From positions 65,467,274 to 65,531,273 of the forward strand of contig CM036758.1 in assembly GCA_020796225.1 (NCBI GenBank): 64,000 nt of DNA, read 5' to 3'. The notes beneath the pieces are model-generated. The model made no database searches. It was not told where the DNA came from and worked only from the letters and a program-made list of their open reading frames with translations. Origin of the DNA: Arion vulgaris. Its lineage: Eukaryota; Mollusca; Gastropoda; Stylommatophora; Arionidae. Positions 1 to 10,829 of this stretch are shown piece after piece. Position 1 is the stretch's first letter. Every line of letters starts with the position of its first letter. The translations under genes were made by a program, and so were the position numbers.

Positions 1-570
1 TATCAATGTCAGTTTTGATAAGCCAACAAATAGGATACAATAGCTTCATACAAATAGCGAGATACGCCTATAACTATACAACGGTATCCCAATTATAACG
101 TCATATGCTTTCCGCTTTCAAAGTCGACTGGGTTAGTTGCACGGGAATTCGTGAAACTCACGATATTTCAATGTTACCATAATGTATTTTAGAACAACGC
201 GTCTGTGTACCGTAAATCTGTTACTATTGTGTACAATCCGGTGAGGTTGATTGTAATATAACCTGAAGAAGAAATATTTCAAACTACATCAAATTTTCTT
301 GGAAAAAATATTTCTCTAGCGTCATGGATATTCTAAGGCTGCTTGCAAAAATCACTGAGATCCAACAGGTAGTTTTCGAGAAAATCAATTTCAAACGTGC
401 TCACGAATTAATGGACAGACTATAGTATATAATTTGTTTTGAAGTTGCTAGACAGAATGTTGGAAGGAATGAGGGGAAGTTTCGTTTGTTCGGACAGGTC
501 ATGGCTTTAATTTATTTCAAGACGTTTCATGACAGGTGACCTAGTGTTGTCGTCAGTTATTCTTACCAAG
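1..570. other. Unique sequence, no gene seen
   Basis: AT-rich sequence with no long open frame, tandem structure or recognisable mobile element. I see nothing to annotate before the first minisatellite. Confidence 0.5.
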
Positions 571-919
571 AAAGTGGTCGAACTTAGGTGTTAAGTGAAA
601 GTGGTCTAACTTAGGTGTTAAGTGAAAGTGGTCGAACTTAGGTGTTAAGTGAAAGTGGTCGAACTTAGGTGTTAAGTGAAAGTGGTTGAACTTAGGTGTT
701 AAGTGAAAGTGGTCGAACTTAGGTGTTAAGTGAAAGTGGTCGAACTTAGGTGTTAAGTGAAAGTGGTCGAACTTAGGTGTTAAGTGAAAGTGGTCGAACT
801 TAGATGTTAAGTGAAAGTGATCGAACTTAGGTGTTAAGTGAAAGTGGTCGATCTTAGGTAAGTGAAAGTGGTCGAACTTAGGTGTTAAGTGAAAGTGGTC
901 GAACTTAGGTGTTAAGTGA
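571..919. repeat. Minisatellite, 27-bp unit, about 13 copies
   Basis: The 27-bp unit contains gaacttaggtgttaagtg followed by aaagtggtc. Copies differ by single substitutions, and one copy near 855 lacks a few bases. Because 27 is a multiple of three, a 9-residue periodic frame stays open on the minus strand, but it is an artefact of the period. No origin inside a known element was found. Confidence 0.95.
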
Positions 920-1010
920 GCTGGAATAGAGTTAAGAACTGTTTGGGGCGATACGTCCATTGATATTATGTGTGCTAGTGTTCTTTTGTTTATTGGAGTG
1001 CTGGTGTTAC

Positions 1011-1470
1011 CACGTGTTTAGAGATCTATCTTTGTCATGTGTTTAGTGAGCTAGGTTTATCATGTGTTTAGAGATCTATCTTTGTCATGTGTTTAGTGAG
1101 CTAGGTTTATCATGTGTTTAGAGATGTATCTTTGTCATGTGTTTAGTGAGCTAGGTTTATCATGTGTTTAGTGAGCTAGGTTTATCATGTGTTTAGAAAT
1201 CTATCTTTGTCATGTGTTTAGTGAACTAGGTTTATCATGTGTTTAGTGAGCTAGGTTTATCATGTGTTTAGAAATCTATCTTTGTCATGTGTTTAGTGAA
1301 CTAGGTTTATCATGTGTTTAGAAATCTATCTTTGTCATGTGTTTGTGAACTAGGTTTATCATGTGTTTAGTGAACTAGGTTTATCATGTGTTTAGTGAAC
1401 TAACTTTATCATGTGTTTAGTGAACTAACTTTATCATGTGTTTAGTGAACTAACTTTATCGCCTGTTTAG
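1011..1470. repeat. Minisatellite, 25-bp unit with two alternating variants
   Basis: Units begin with catgtgttta and come in two forms: one continuing gagatctatctttgt, the other gtgagctaggtttat. The first part alternates strictly, then the second form takes over, and the 3' end is filled by a third form with taactttat. This is a small higher-order structure. Confidence 0.93.
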
Positions 1471-1618
1471 ATAATTATTTTAATGTGTTTAGATTTCTGA
1501 CTTGTACATATAATTTAAACATTGGCTTTGTCAACTCCTTAGTTTGCAAATATTTCAGATGTTGCCAAGTGGTTTGAGCGCTGTGGCTGTGTTCTAAAAG
1601 TCAACGTTTTTGAACGGT

Positions 1619-1647
1619 TATAAAGAGGAAGAATTGACTTCGTCTCA
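1619..1647 (+). promoter_or_regulatory. Candidate Pol II core promoter (TATA plus initiator)
   Basis: TATAAAG lies at 1619-1625. An initiator-like TCACTC has its A at 1647, which puts the TATA at about -28, the canonical spacing. A short leader follows and then the ATG at 1686. Such motifs also occur by chance in AT-rich DNA. Confidence 0.3.
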
Positions 1648-1685
1648 CTCTATCTTCTCAAATAACTCCGTCCCTCTCGACAGCA

Positions 1686-1743
1686 ATGTCTCGACAACAC
1701 ATTCCGAAAATGTTGAACAAAGCAAAATTCCGTAGCTTCAGCA
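1686..1743 (+). CDS. Candidate first coding exon of an unknown gene
   Basis: The ATG at 1686 opens MSRQHIPKMLNKAKFRSFS, a basic 19-residue stretch. It is cut one base into codon 20 by a perfect consensus donor, GTAAGT, at 1744-1749. A TATA and an initiator sit at the right distance upstream. No family is recognised and no partner exon can be assigned. The peptide is short and has no clear signal sequence, so the case rests only on promoter, start and donor being in register. The DNA from about 1855 onward is an interspersed repeat, which would then be intronic. It could equally be a chance arrangement. Confidence 0.25.
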
Positions 1744-1854
1744 GTAAGTCTAGGGGAAATGGAAAAATAGTTGTATATGTAACTCTGTTCGGATTCTAAC
1801 CTACAACCTTTCAAACATCAGGTTAAAATGTTTAAAAAATTCGTCATAAACAAC

Positions 1855-1990
1855 AGGTTGCTGTGATTCGTTTAGTGTGTTGATGTTGTCAATGCTTGAT
1901 AAAGGCACTTTGGTCGAAACGTCGTTGTATATTGTTAATGTTTTTGCACTCTGTACGACTACAGTATTTCGTGTCTTACATGTTCAACAT
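1855..1990 (+). repeat. Interspersed repeat X, copy 1
   Basis: The stretch around tttggtcgaaacgt and the following tgtattgtta and actacagta motifs recurs at 27455-27560 with scattered substitutions. It has no coding capacity; it is probably the end of an unidentified mobile element. Confidence 0.6.
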
Positions 1991-2532
1991 TGTTGTCAAT
2001 ATGTACATAAATTGAACATTCCGACAGACCTGGACATGGAAAATTATCTAAGATTTTGAGTTTTTGAGCAAGATTTCCAAAGAAGGTGAGAAGTGTATTT
2101 AACCAGCGGGCCACGGGAACCGTCAGTAAGAATATGCGTTGATTTCTACTGTGAGAGAATTAGCACGCATGGGTCAGTCCAAATTGATATGGTATCGCTT
2201 AAGTAACCATTAACCAATGTATCTACCCAGAAAGCTATGACGTTCCTTCAATAGGCAATAACTAAATAATCTTCTTGAAATGGTATGAATCGGTTTAGTA
2301 ACAAATATATATTTGTGTTGCATTATCCAAATTTGATAAGCACAAAATTAATTGTAGATCAGAGTTTTGACGTGCAAACAAACAAAAATACTGCGTAAAA
2401 CATCGGCTGCATGAAACATCGACTGTGATAAACATCGACTTTGTTAATGATTGACATGCGTGAAACCCATGTTTTGAAACAGTTTGAATGTCACGTGATG
2501 TAGTTTTGTTTTTATTATCCTGATCTTACCTT
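1991..2532. other. Unique sequence, no gene seen
   Basis: AT-rich and non-coding. A short local motif, catcgact, recurs around 2400-2450. No element or gene is recognised. Confidence 0.4.
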
Positions 2533-3430
2533 TCTCTTCTTCTTCGAACGCTCCATATCGACCATTTATTAACCACCATTTGTGATTTTTATGTAATCTG
2601 AGCGTAAGAGCGTTTGTGCGTTGTGCCAGTTTTGCGCCTACAAGTAGGCCGGGACATTCGATTTATCTGACGTTGTTTATTTACTATGGTAGTTTCTTTA
2701 GTCTCCTTTCTCAGTCGTATCTTACGATATATCTTGTAAGTTGCTTGTCTCCTTGCTCAGTCGTCTCTTGCAACATATCTTGTAAGTTGCTTGTCTCCTT
2801 GCTCAGTCGTCTCTTGCAACATATCTTGTAATTTGCTTGTCTCCTTGCTCAGTCGTCTCTTGCAACATATCTTGTAAGTTGCTTGTCTCCTTGCTCAGTC
2901 GTCTCTTGCAACATATCTTGTAAGTTGCTTGTCTCCTTTCAGTTGTCTCTTGCACATATCTTGTAAGTTGCTTGTCTCCTTGCTCAGTCGTCTCTTGCAA
3001 CATATCTTGTAAGTTGCTTGTCTCCTTGCTCAGTCGTCTCTTGCAACATATCTTGTAAGTTGCTTGTCTCCTTGCTCAGTCGTCTCTTGCAACATATCTT
3101 GTAAGTTGCTTGTCTCCTTTCTCAGTTGTCTCTGCAGACATATCTTGTAAGTTGCTTGTCTCCTTGCTCAGTCGTCTCTTGCAACATATCTTGTAAGTTG
3201 CTTGTCTCCTTTCTCAGTCGTCTCTTCCAACATATCTTGTAAGTTGCTTGTCTCCTTTCTCAGTCGTCTCTTCCAACATATCTTGTAAGTTGCTTGTCTC
3301 CTTGCTCAGTCATCTCTTGCAACATATCTTGTAAGTTGCTTGTCTCCTTGCTCAGTCGTCTCTTGCAACATATCTTGTAAGTTGCAGTGTTATTATTGTT
3401 TGTTCCCACTGTAAGCCCCAGAAACACTCG
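2533..3430 (-). mobile_element. SINE family A, copy 1, split by a minisatellite
   Basis: The left part (2533-2700) reads, on the plus strand, from the (CTT)n tail through aacgctccatatcgacc and gcgcctacaagtaggcc. The family resumes at 3386 with gttgcagtgttattattg. Other copies (8078, 22385, 61940; reverse at 7150, 17705) run straight through this point. The 685-bp array at 2701-3385 therefore expanded inside the SINE, out of its own ctcagtcgYctcttRYgac and atcttgtaRgttgc segment. Confidence 0.85.
2701..3385. repeat. Minisatellite, 46-bp unit, about 15 copies, born inside SINE A
   Basis: The unit contains gttgcttgtctccttgctca, gtcgtctcttgcaacat and atcttgtaa. The first copies (catttctcagtcgtatcttacg type) are closest to the SINE consensus and the inner copies are more uniform. 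Both edges continue into SINE A sequence. Confidence 0.93.
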
Positions 3431-3449
3431 AACGTCTCTCTTGATCTAA

Positions 3450-4145
3450 TGACCCCCATACTTTGTCTTCAACATGGCAACACCGCAGTCTTCAGACTTA
3501 GAACGGTACACTGCGGTCTCAGAGCACACCTCCATAGGGGCTCATGGACTCGGCCTTCCTGCCATGCGGAGCACCAAAGCAGTCCCTACAGCACTTACTA
3601 CAAGACTGCCCCAGCCTGAACAGAATGAGAATGAAAATTTGGCCAACAGAAACAACCCTACAAAACAAAGTATGTGTGACTTGTGAAGACCTCAAGCGCA
3701 TCGCCAATTTTATGACACATACTTGTGTAGTCACGTACTCATGTAGTCACATACTCGTGAAGTCACATACTAGTGTAGTCACATATTCGTGTAGTTACAT
3801 ATTCGTGAAGTCACATACTCGTGTAGTCACATACTCGTGTAGTCACATACTCGTGTAGTCACATACTCGTGTAGTCACATATTCGTGAAGTCACATATTC
3901 GTGTAGTCACATACTCGTGTAGTCACGTACTCGTGTAGTCACATATTCGTGTAGTCACATATTCGTGAAGTCACATACTCGTGTAGTCACATACTCGTGT
4001 AGTCACATACTCGTGTAGTCACATATTCGTGTAGTCACATACTCGTGTAGTCACATACTCGTGTAGTCACATACTCGTGTAGTCACATACTCGTGTAGTC
4101 ACATAGCAGAAGTTGATCGCAGAAGAAAATGACAACCACAAATGA
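3450..4145 (+). pseudogene. LINE-M (RNase H-type non-LTR) ORF2 C-terminus, broken
   Basis: The frame reading CGAPKQSLQHLLQDCPSLNR, followed by CEDLKRIANFMTHT, is the zinc-knuckle-like C-terminal tail (C, H, C pattern) that follows RNase H in I/Jockey-type LINEs. A second copy lies on the minus strand at 58440-58900, with the same order and the same ending (LIAEE-type). Between FMTHT and the ending there is here a 24-copy array (3719-4104), so the reading frame is destroyed. Upstream reverse transcriptase is absent (5' truncation). The family level (non-LTR, RNase H tail) is solid; the clade is not resolved. Confidence 0.75.
3719..4104. repeat. Minisatellite, 16-bp unit, about 24 copies, born inside LINE-M
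   Basis: The unit is catactcgtgtagtca with gtgaag and tattcg variants. On the left it grows out of the codons for MTHT plus VV of LINE-M. On the right the element resumes at 4105 with agaagttgatcgcagaag. The homologous place in the 58.5-kb copy is a 69-bp two-copy duplication instead. Confidence 0.92.
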
Positions 4146-4584
4146 ATGTCATTCATAGCTACTAGAGATGTAAGCTACAAGTTAATCTAGAACTAGAGTG
4201 ATATAAAAGTACAGAGATGATATAAACACATAACATTTGTGAATATATAAATGATAATTGTTCTCTTTGAACTGAATAATACGGGCAAGGGATTGGTACA
4301 TAGATAACAGATTTGTACATTTGTTTTTGAAGTATGTACACACAGGAAGAGAGATTAATAGAAAGATATAAGGGACTTAAATAATGAATGGTGGTTGTTA
4401 ACCTTGACGAGCCACATTGCATTTGTTAAAATGGTTTTGCTGGTCACTAAGAGTTAATGAGAACTTTAAGGTGAATCGGATATTGAATCGTATGAGATCC
4501 CTGGCTTGATTCTCAAACAAACAACTACGTGAAGAATATATATTTGGTGGTTACATTCTTAGGGAGACCTAGACATGTCTAGAG
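4146..4584. other. Unique sequence, no gene seen
   Basis: AT-rich. A minus-strand open stretch at 4162-4422 has biased, hydrophobic random-looking content and no start context, homology or splice signals that I can support. Confidence 0.4.
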
Positions 4585-4873
4585 CAGCGGTTCCCAAACT
4601 TAGCATTACCGTGGTCTCTATTTTAGATAAATTTTGCTGACGCGAACTGCCAAAAGTTTCTATATATGAAAATGGACAGGAATGAATTATCTGTGTTACA
4701 ATAGTAAACAATGTTTGTAATTTAACATTTTAATAAACAACAAAGAAAACAGTAGTCCTTTAACTATGCTTAGAATGTATTTTTATGTTTGAAATGTCAA
4801 AAATTATAATATTTCATGAAGCGCTTGAGGAACCCCTGTGTGTACCTCGAGACTCCCAGTTTGGGAATCGCTG
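4585..4873. mobile_element. hAT-type MITE, 289 bp
   Basis: Terminal inverted repeats are cagcggttcccaaactta at the left and a matching cagtttgggaatcgctg at the right. Flanking 8-bp target duplications are gtctagag (4577-4584) and gtctggaa (4874-4881), two mismatches apart. The CAGNGGTTCCCAA termini and 8-bp duplications are characteristic of hAT elements. The interior is AT-rich and non-coding, so this is a non-autonomous copy. Confidence 0.88.
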
Positions 4874-4881
4874 GTCTGGAA

Positions 4882-5399
4882 CATTGGCTTAGGTAAACAA
4901 AGAAACCATTAACTATAGTCTTATTTAATGGTCTATTTGATGATTGGCACTGTCATAGACAGGAGTGGGATCGAATCAGATGTCTACTCTTTCATTGAAA
5001 GCTTCCAATAGAAGCATACGTTCTCATATATCAATAGTCATGCGGCATTGGTTCATCATTTGATCTGACACTTACGGTTATTAAGTTCCCAGATTCGGTT
5101 GGAACAATACCATTGGCTGATGTTTCTCTGGTACCACAAAGGAAATTGAAAAACAGTTATGAGACTACAAAAATAATCATTGCGGTCACACAAGATATCT
5201 TGTTCCAACTTCTATTAGTTTCTTCACCTATCTTTATTCAAAATTGAGATAGTATGAACTAAAGTGTCCCATCTTGGAGAATGACTGTTATTTAGTTAGC
5301 TTCTGGCAGACAAGTTCTCATGTCACGGTTTTATAAATTACATTCTTAAAATTTCGATTCCCTGATGTTATCATTGATGTTGTAGTAATGTTATAATTC
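4882..5399. other. Unique sequence, no gene seen
   Basis: AT-rich non-coding DNA. A short direct repeat, accagcaaagagggttta, lies just past its end near 5400-5450. No element or gene is recognised. Confidence 0.4.
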
Positions 5400-6175
5400 A
5401 CCAGCAAAGAGGGTTTACTATTATTATCCACCAGCAAAGAGGGTTTAGAAAACCTAGTCATGACGACCAAGAAACATAGTGAAGACCAACATCTATATTT
5501 GAATACACAAAAACAAAAATCATGTCAATGAACAAAGCAAAAGGCTCACCTAACATCCAAATAAACAATAAAGAACTTCAATGTGTAGAGAGCTACGAAT
5601 ATCTGGGTTCAATAATTAACAATAATGGTGACTGCTCCAAAGAGATTTCAAGAAAATTGGCAATACAATCAAAAGTTAAACACAATGAAAACATGTGCAA
5701 AGCACCAGCAAAATATTAAAATTAAAATATTGAGACATGCATTTTTCCAGTGGCTACTTATGGTTGTGAATCATGGACCATTACACAAACAATAAGAACG
5801 AAAATCCAGTCCTTCGAAACTAAATGCTACAGAAAGATGCTACGAATACCATGGACAGAAAAAGAAAGAACACTGATGTCCTGAAAGAACTGAATGTTAA
5901 AGAGAATTGGCTGATAAACAACATACTATACAGAAAATTACATACTTTGGTCACATCAAGCGTCACGATGGCCTGGAAAGAACAATACTAGAGGCAGGGT
6001 CCAGGACGCAGAGCAGACCAAGAAGAGGATGGTACAAGATATTAAAGAAACCATGAATATGACCATCGACGAAGTGGGTAACTGGCTAGAGACAGAGTGA
6101 ATTCAGATGTGCTGAAAAGAGAGCAACATCCTATAAGGATACGCAACTTGATGATGATGATGAATGTTATACTTA
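5400..6175 (+). pseudogene. RTE-a type LINE, reverse transcriptase C-terminal part, broken
   Basis: The frame from 5522 reads SYEYLGSIINNNGDCSKEI, a hallmark of RTE-like reverse transcriptases at the end of the RT domain. After frameshifts it continues with motifs such as TYGCESW-like, YFGHIKRHDGLERTILE and SRPRRGW, and finishes FRCAEKRATSYKDTQL. The element ends in a ttgatgatgatgatga microsatellite, as RTE elements do. Endonuclease and the catalytic YADD part are missing (5' truncation), with several frameshifts and stops. Related ends occur at 32289-32815 and 50640-51205. Confidence 0.85.
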
Positions 6176-6184
6176 AAAATATAT

Positions 6185-6365
6185 CATGTCGTTAAAGCGT
6201 CTAAAGCAGAAAGATTTCCTCCACTGCACCGGGCGTTTACCCCATATATCTCGATAAAAAACATGACGTACTTGTGAACAGAACAGCGCCATCGGGATTC
6301 AAACACACGACCTTCAGAACGTAAGACAAGGCTTAAGCACGTAGTCATAGTAACCCGTGACATGT
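6185..6365 (-). mobile_element. SINE family A, copy 2, head part
   Basis: On the minus strand a tRNA-like head with B box GTTTGAATCCC is followed by tatggggtaaacgcccggtg. This matches the head-to-body junction of the fuller copies at 7150 and 17705. The body is missing. Confidence 0.65.
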
Positions 6366-6506
6366 GTCTCCATGTCAGATGTCAGAACATCTAATGTATT
6401 TGACAATGACAACGTAAGACAAGGCTTAAGCACGTAGTCATAATAACCCGTGACATGTGTCTCCATGTCAGATGTCATGAACATCTAATGTATTTGACAA
6501 TGACAA
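6318..6506. repeat. 93-bp tandem duplication
   Basis: The segment starting aacgtaagacaaggcttaag occurs twice, at 6318 and 6411, nearly identical to gtatttgacaatgac. It overlaps the tRNA-like head of SINE A copy 2, so the A-box region has been doubled. Confidence 0.9.
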
Positions 6507-6601
6507 TAAGACGCATAAAATAGGCAATCACTTTTTAAAACAACACTGAACAACGTTTCGCCCAATTATTCATTTGAATTAGCTTGATTTATTGATTCTT
6601 G

Positions 6602-6660
6602 ATAGGACTAGGAACTCGTTCTCCACTACACTGATAACATAGATCTCTGCAATAAAATGT
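6602..6660 (-). mobile_element. SINE family R fragment
   Basis: The plus strand reads gataggactaggaactcg and then ctccactacactgata, matching the middle of the family R copy at 20675-21086. Only about 60 bp remain. Confidence 0.55.
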
Positions 6661-6799
6661 CATGATGGCTACAGTCACGTGACTGTTCGTGTATTGTGTG
6701 GTACCATAGGAATAGCACATGTATTATGTCCGGCTTATAAACAATACACTTTCCCGGAGCTTTTTCAGACCGTAGAGTAGGAAGTGTCTGTCTCTTTAT

Positions 6800-6900
6800 A
6801 TTCCTAGGGCCTAGTATGCAGGAGGTAGGGGGTTAATTTTGTTCCTCGCATGTACAAATTCTAGTGCGGGATTGAATCATCATGAAATTGTTAGTCCTGG
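6800..6900 (+). repeat. Interspersed repeat S, copy 1
   Basis: gcaggaggtagggggttaat followed by gtgcgggattgaatcatc is matched in reverse at 36775-36915. It may be an eroded tRNA-like SINE head. Confidence 0.5.
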
Positions 6901-6904
6901 TCGA

Positions 6905-7122
6905 TAGGTAATAGAACCACTGTTACCTGCCACGCATGTCGTAAGAGGCGACGAAGGAGGTTTGGCTGAAATTGGATGCATGTGTCCTAAACGTGTAGAC
7001 GTCTATGAGTTTAGGGATCTATCAAACCAATGTGCAACGTATATACGTTCTTGGCAAAGATCAAACATATCACAAGGAGTGATTAAAATTGGTCGTAAAG
7101 AACGAACGCAAAGAAGAAGATT
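6905..7122 (+). mobile_element. SINE family B, copy 1 (5' truncated)
   Basis: Begins at atagaaccactgttacctgc and runs through the shared core gcatgtcgtaagaggcgac to cgtaaagaacgaacgcaaag and an (AAG)n tail. The head seen in other copies (gtccgagtggttac) is missing. Confidence 0.85.
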
Positions 7123-7149
7123 ACGCTAAACCGTCCCTTACATCAATCT

Positions 7150-7655
7150 ACATATGCTTACTCTATAGTGAAGTGGTTAGCATCTTTGCCTGATGTTCTG
7201 AAGGTTGTAGGTTCGAGTACGGACCTACTCACATGTGCATTTTTGTCATAATATTCATATGATTGTTGCTGGAGCTAGGCAACTCGGACTGTGCAACAGT
7301 CTCGATAGTTGGCATGTCATTTCAATCGAGAGTGATGAAACAATATGGGAAAACCCGGCGCAGTGAAATCACGACTTTGCTTTTAAACACTTTTCAGACA
7401 TACTTTCTGCCTGTGTGTTGAAGTGACCCCCACACGAGAAGCAATGATAGGTAACACTGCGACTTACAAGACATGTCGCAAGATACGACTGAGATAGGGG
7501 CATGGAGAAGATATCCTAGTAAATAAAAAGCGTCGCAGAAATCGGATGTATTGGCCTACTTATAGGTGCATAATTGGCACACCGTACACTCGTTCTTAGG
7601 CTCGGATCACATACAAATCGCAAAAAGTGGTTAACGAGTGGTCCAAATAGAACGT
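7150..7655 (+). mobile_element. SINE family A, copy 3, nearly full length
   Basis: A tRNA-derived head has an A box around gtgaagtggttagcat and a B box ggttcgagtac. It is followed by gggaaaacccggcgcagtg and the body with the core catgtcgcaagatacgac, then cctagtaaataaaaagcgtc, and ends near agtggtccaaatagaacg. Pol III-type internal promoter boxes fit an RNA polymerase III transcribed SINE. No protein is encoded. Confidence 0.85.
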
Positions 7656-8077
7656 TTAAATAAGATGATCACATATCATTAATAGAAGAACGGTTAGGTC
7701 ACAATTGGGTCATTATAAGATAATTTGTTCCCGATTTCTCGGTAATCATTTTTTATTAATGAAATCACAAAAATTGATAATGAATGTATTGAACAATTGA
7801 AATCACACGTTGTGCGTGCTGAAGTGGATGACTGAGAAGGGGAATAAAGAGTGGTTTTAACATAAGGAATCAAAGGTACCATCAGTATTCATACACTTCA
7901 ATATCTGATGAGAAAGTCTTGAGTACATTTTTGTCTACGCGTAGTTATATAACATCAGTTCAGTAATGTTTATCATTTTCACAGTTATGTGACAAATGTC
8001 TCTATGATGGAGTTGTCTTTTTCTTCTTCTTGGCGATCGTCATTTTGATGATTCTACCGTCAGAAGCGTTTGTATGA
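7656..8077. other. Unique sequence, no gene seen
   Basis: AT-rich. The minus-strand open stretch at 7694-7882 is short and has no support. Confidence 0.4.
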
Positions 8078-8345
8078 TCTTCTTCTTGGAACGCTACATA
8101 TCACCACTCCGTTAACCACTCTATGTGTTTTATATGTGATCTGAGCCTAAGAGCGATTGTACGATGTGCCAGTTATGCGCCTACAAGTACGCTAGCACAT
8201 CCGATTTCTGCGACGAATTTTATTTACTATGGTATCTTCCCTAGGCCCCTACCTCATTAGCCTCGTACGACATGCCTTGTAGGTTGCAGTGGCACTAGTC
8301 TTGGTTTTCCTTGCAGGCCCTGGCCTCACACGGGTGATTCTTATG
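8078..8345 (-). mobile_element. SINE family A, copy 4
   Basis: The plus strand reads from the (CTT) tail through gaacgctacatatcac, gcgcctacaagtacgc and tttatttactatgg to tgccttgtaggttgcagtgg, the reverse of copies 3 and 6. The next 60 bp are unrelated, and then the 34-bp array starts at 8403. Confidence 0.88.
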
Positions 8346-8402
8346 ATGAAGTCGGCTGTTGTCTGTAGCTTAACTCTCGTGCTATGTAGTGTTGTGTTAG
8401 CA

Positions 8403-9134
8403 TTTCTTTCTAGAGAGGACATACGTGGAACAAACATCTCTTTCTAGAGAGGACATAGTGGGACAAACATCTCTTTCTAGAGAGGACATACGTGGGACAA
8501 ACATCTCTTTCTACAGGAGGACATAGTGGAACAAACATCTCTTTCTAGAGAGGACATACGTGGAACAAACATCTCTTTCTAGAGAGGACATAGTGGAACA
8601 ATCATCTCTTTCTAGAGAAGACATACGTGGAGCAAACATCTCTTTCTAGAGAGGACATACGTGGAACAAACATCTCTTTCTAGAGAGGACATACGTGGAA
8701 CAAACATCTCTTTCTAGAGAGGACATACTTGGAACAAACATCTCTTTCTAGAGAGGACATACGTGGAACAAACATCTCTTTCTAGAGAGGACATACTTGG
8801 AACAAACATCTCTTTCTAGAGAGGACATACGTGGAACAAACATCTCTTTCTAGAGAGGACATACGTGGAACAAACATCTCTTTCTAGAGAGGACATACGT
8901 GGAACAAACATCTCTTTCTAGAGAGGACATACGTGGAACAAACATCTCTTTCTAGAGAGGATACACGTGGAACAAACATCTCTTTCTAGAGAGGACATAC
9001 TTGGAACAAACATCTCTTTCTAGAGAGGACATACGTGGAACAAACATCTCTTTCTAGAGAAGACATACTTGGAACAAACATCTCTTTCTAGAGAGGACAT
9101 ACGTGGAACAAACATCTCTTTCTAGAGAGGACAT
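8403..9134. repeat. Minisatellite, 34-bp unit, about 21 copies
   Basis: The unit contains cgtggaacaaacatctcttt then ctagagaggacata. Early copies carry tagtgg and gggaca variants; later ones are nearly identical. Each unit has a near-palindrome, tctctttctagagaga. It sits about 60 bp beyond SINE A copy 4, but an origin inside the SINE is not shown. Confidence 0.95.
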
Positions 9135-9264
9135 TTAGGACATGCTTTTTTAGCACGCTCAGTAGGAAAAATTAATAGGCGATAACCACAAGTAGCTTGA
9201 CAATGGCGCTGCGGTGGTTACGGAGGCTGTGACGTGGTTGACATCTTAGGATTCATCTCGTGTT

Positions 9265-9760
9265 TTTATACTGAGTGATTCCATGAGCATGATTTGTAGA
9301 GTCCAAACACGAATGGTGAGACGAAGCTGGGTGGAGGTACTGGTATAGACAGTGATTAGAAAAATCACCTTCATTTCTATCCTTGGGCACGCCGGAGTCA
9401 GGAGCTATGAATGAGCTGATAGATTGGCTGCATGTCTACGGTATCATAGGGAGCTGCCATGGACCTAAAAGACATTCTTAACACACTTATAGTCGTTTTG
9501 AAAAGAAACATTTCTGGTTTGCGAGTCCCACTTGCTGACGAATCTCAGAGAGATGGATGTCGATATTCTTGCAGCCCGAAAAAAACGACATCAAATATTC
9601 AAAGAGATTGATTAATCAACATCGAACTGGTGTGCTGGGTCGCTGGCAGCAGTTAGATTTGTTGAGGCGAAGATCGGAGCACCTATGGACATGTCTGGAG
9701 TGCTATGATGAAAGTTCTATGATAATTGATCACAAAGACATGCCACTTTCACCTATGTAA
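9265..9760 (+). pseudogene. LINE-N (RNase H-type non-LTR) C-terminal end, broken
   Basis: Fragments in several frames match the minus-strand copy at 18825-19290: LSDSMSMI, KITFIF plus GHAGV (RNase H core), an NERADRL-like piece, a DILNTL piece, then RLINQHRTGVLGRWQQ and LRRRSEHLWTCLECYD. The order is that of the RNase H and tail region of an I/Jockey-type LINE. Frameshifts and at least two stops make it a pseudogene. The tail ends shortly after 9760. Confidence 0.8.
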
Positions 9761-10829
9761 ACAAATAAGCAACGTTCACAAATGATGCTATATATAATTT
9801 TGTCGAACATCTTATGTAATTCATTTTAATACTTGTGTTTATATAGTGTCTTCTGTAAACCTATCCATGACAAGCGCTTACCCTGTGTCCCTGTGTGTGA
9901 GGTTATGCCCACAGTTTTCAAATCTTCTTTGCAGAACTTGTAACATCAATGCTGTGCTGTTCCATAATACGCTCGTACCATTCTCTTCATGTAAACCTCC
10001 AAAAAAATATGAATGTATTTCGTAGAATTTGCAGATTGACGGGTGTGAAAATCAATGTTAGGTCACATTTGAAAACCTAAGTATGCTGAAGATTGGTTGT
10101 ACCATTTCTTTTCTCGTTTTTAGAACGTCGGTTGCGTGGAATGAACCCCCCCTCCCCCAATCATCGGTTTATACACTATAGAAAAGAACTTTATATGTGC
10201 TGTGCCATGCTATCTCTGTCTATGTATTTCCTCAATAGACACTTGACTTGAAAAGAACAATATTAAACGATTATATATATGTATAATATATATAATTATT
10301 TGACATATACATTGCTATAGTTATATATCTGCTATTACAAACGTAGTATACCTTCACTGAATATATTTGAATAATACGTCGATTCACCGATCGTGTAAGT
10401 TTCATGTTGTATTGTATAAGACATCCGTAGGCATCGCTATCAAACAGCCAAACACACAAACATACTGGCGTACCCACTTGTACAGAACTAACTGCAGTAA
10501 ACATTGCGATCTAAGGACAGGCAATTTGAACGTCAAATTGGAATGTCAAGAATGGGAGATTCAATTATGTTGTGATCTTCATCGAGTGATCCCGGTATTT
10601 ATTCGACATCTTTGCTGTCTCTTTTATTGACTTATGTTATATCTGTTTATTTTATTATTTATTCTATAAGGAACGTGTTCATTATCTTATATGATGTAGT
10701 TTTATTTGAGAATGTTTTAGCACTCTATTCTTTCTTTCGTTATGTTTATTTTATTAAATTACGTTGCTCTGTCTATTTTGGTCTCATGCTTAATTGCTTG
10801 ATTGATCGGACCATCATCATTGCACTTCG
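9761..10829. other. Unique AT-rich sequence, no gene seen
   Basis: Contains a C run (10145-10157) and an AT dinucleotide stretch (10271-10297). Overlapping open stretches at 10271-10833 are short, on both strands, and show no domain. Confidence 0.4.

Noticed and set aside
553..960. 135-residue minus-strand frame of 9-residue repeats (LTPKFDHFH)
   Set aside because: Exists only because the 27-bp array period is a multiple of three; no start context or non-repetitive protein part.
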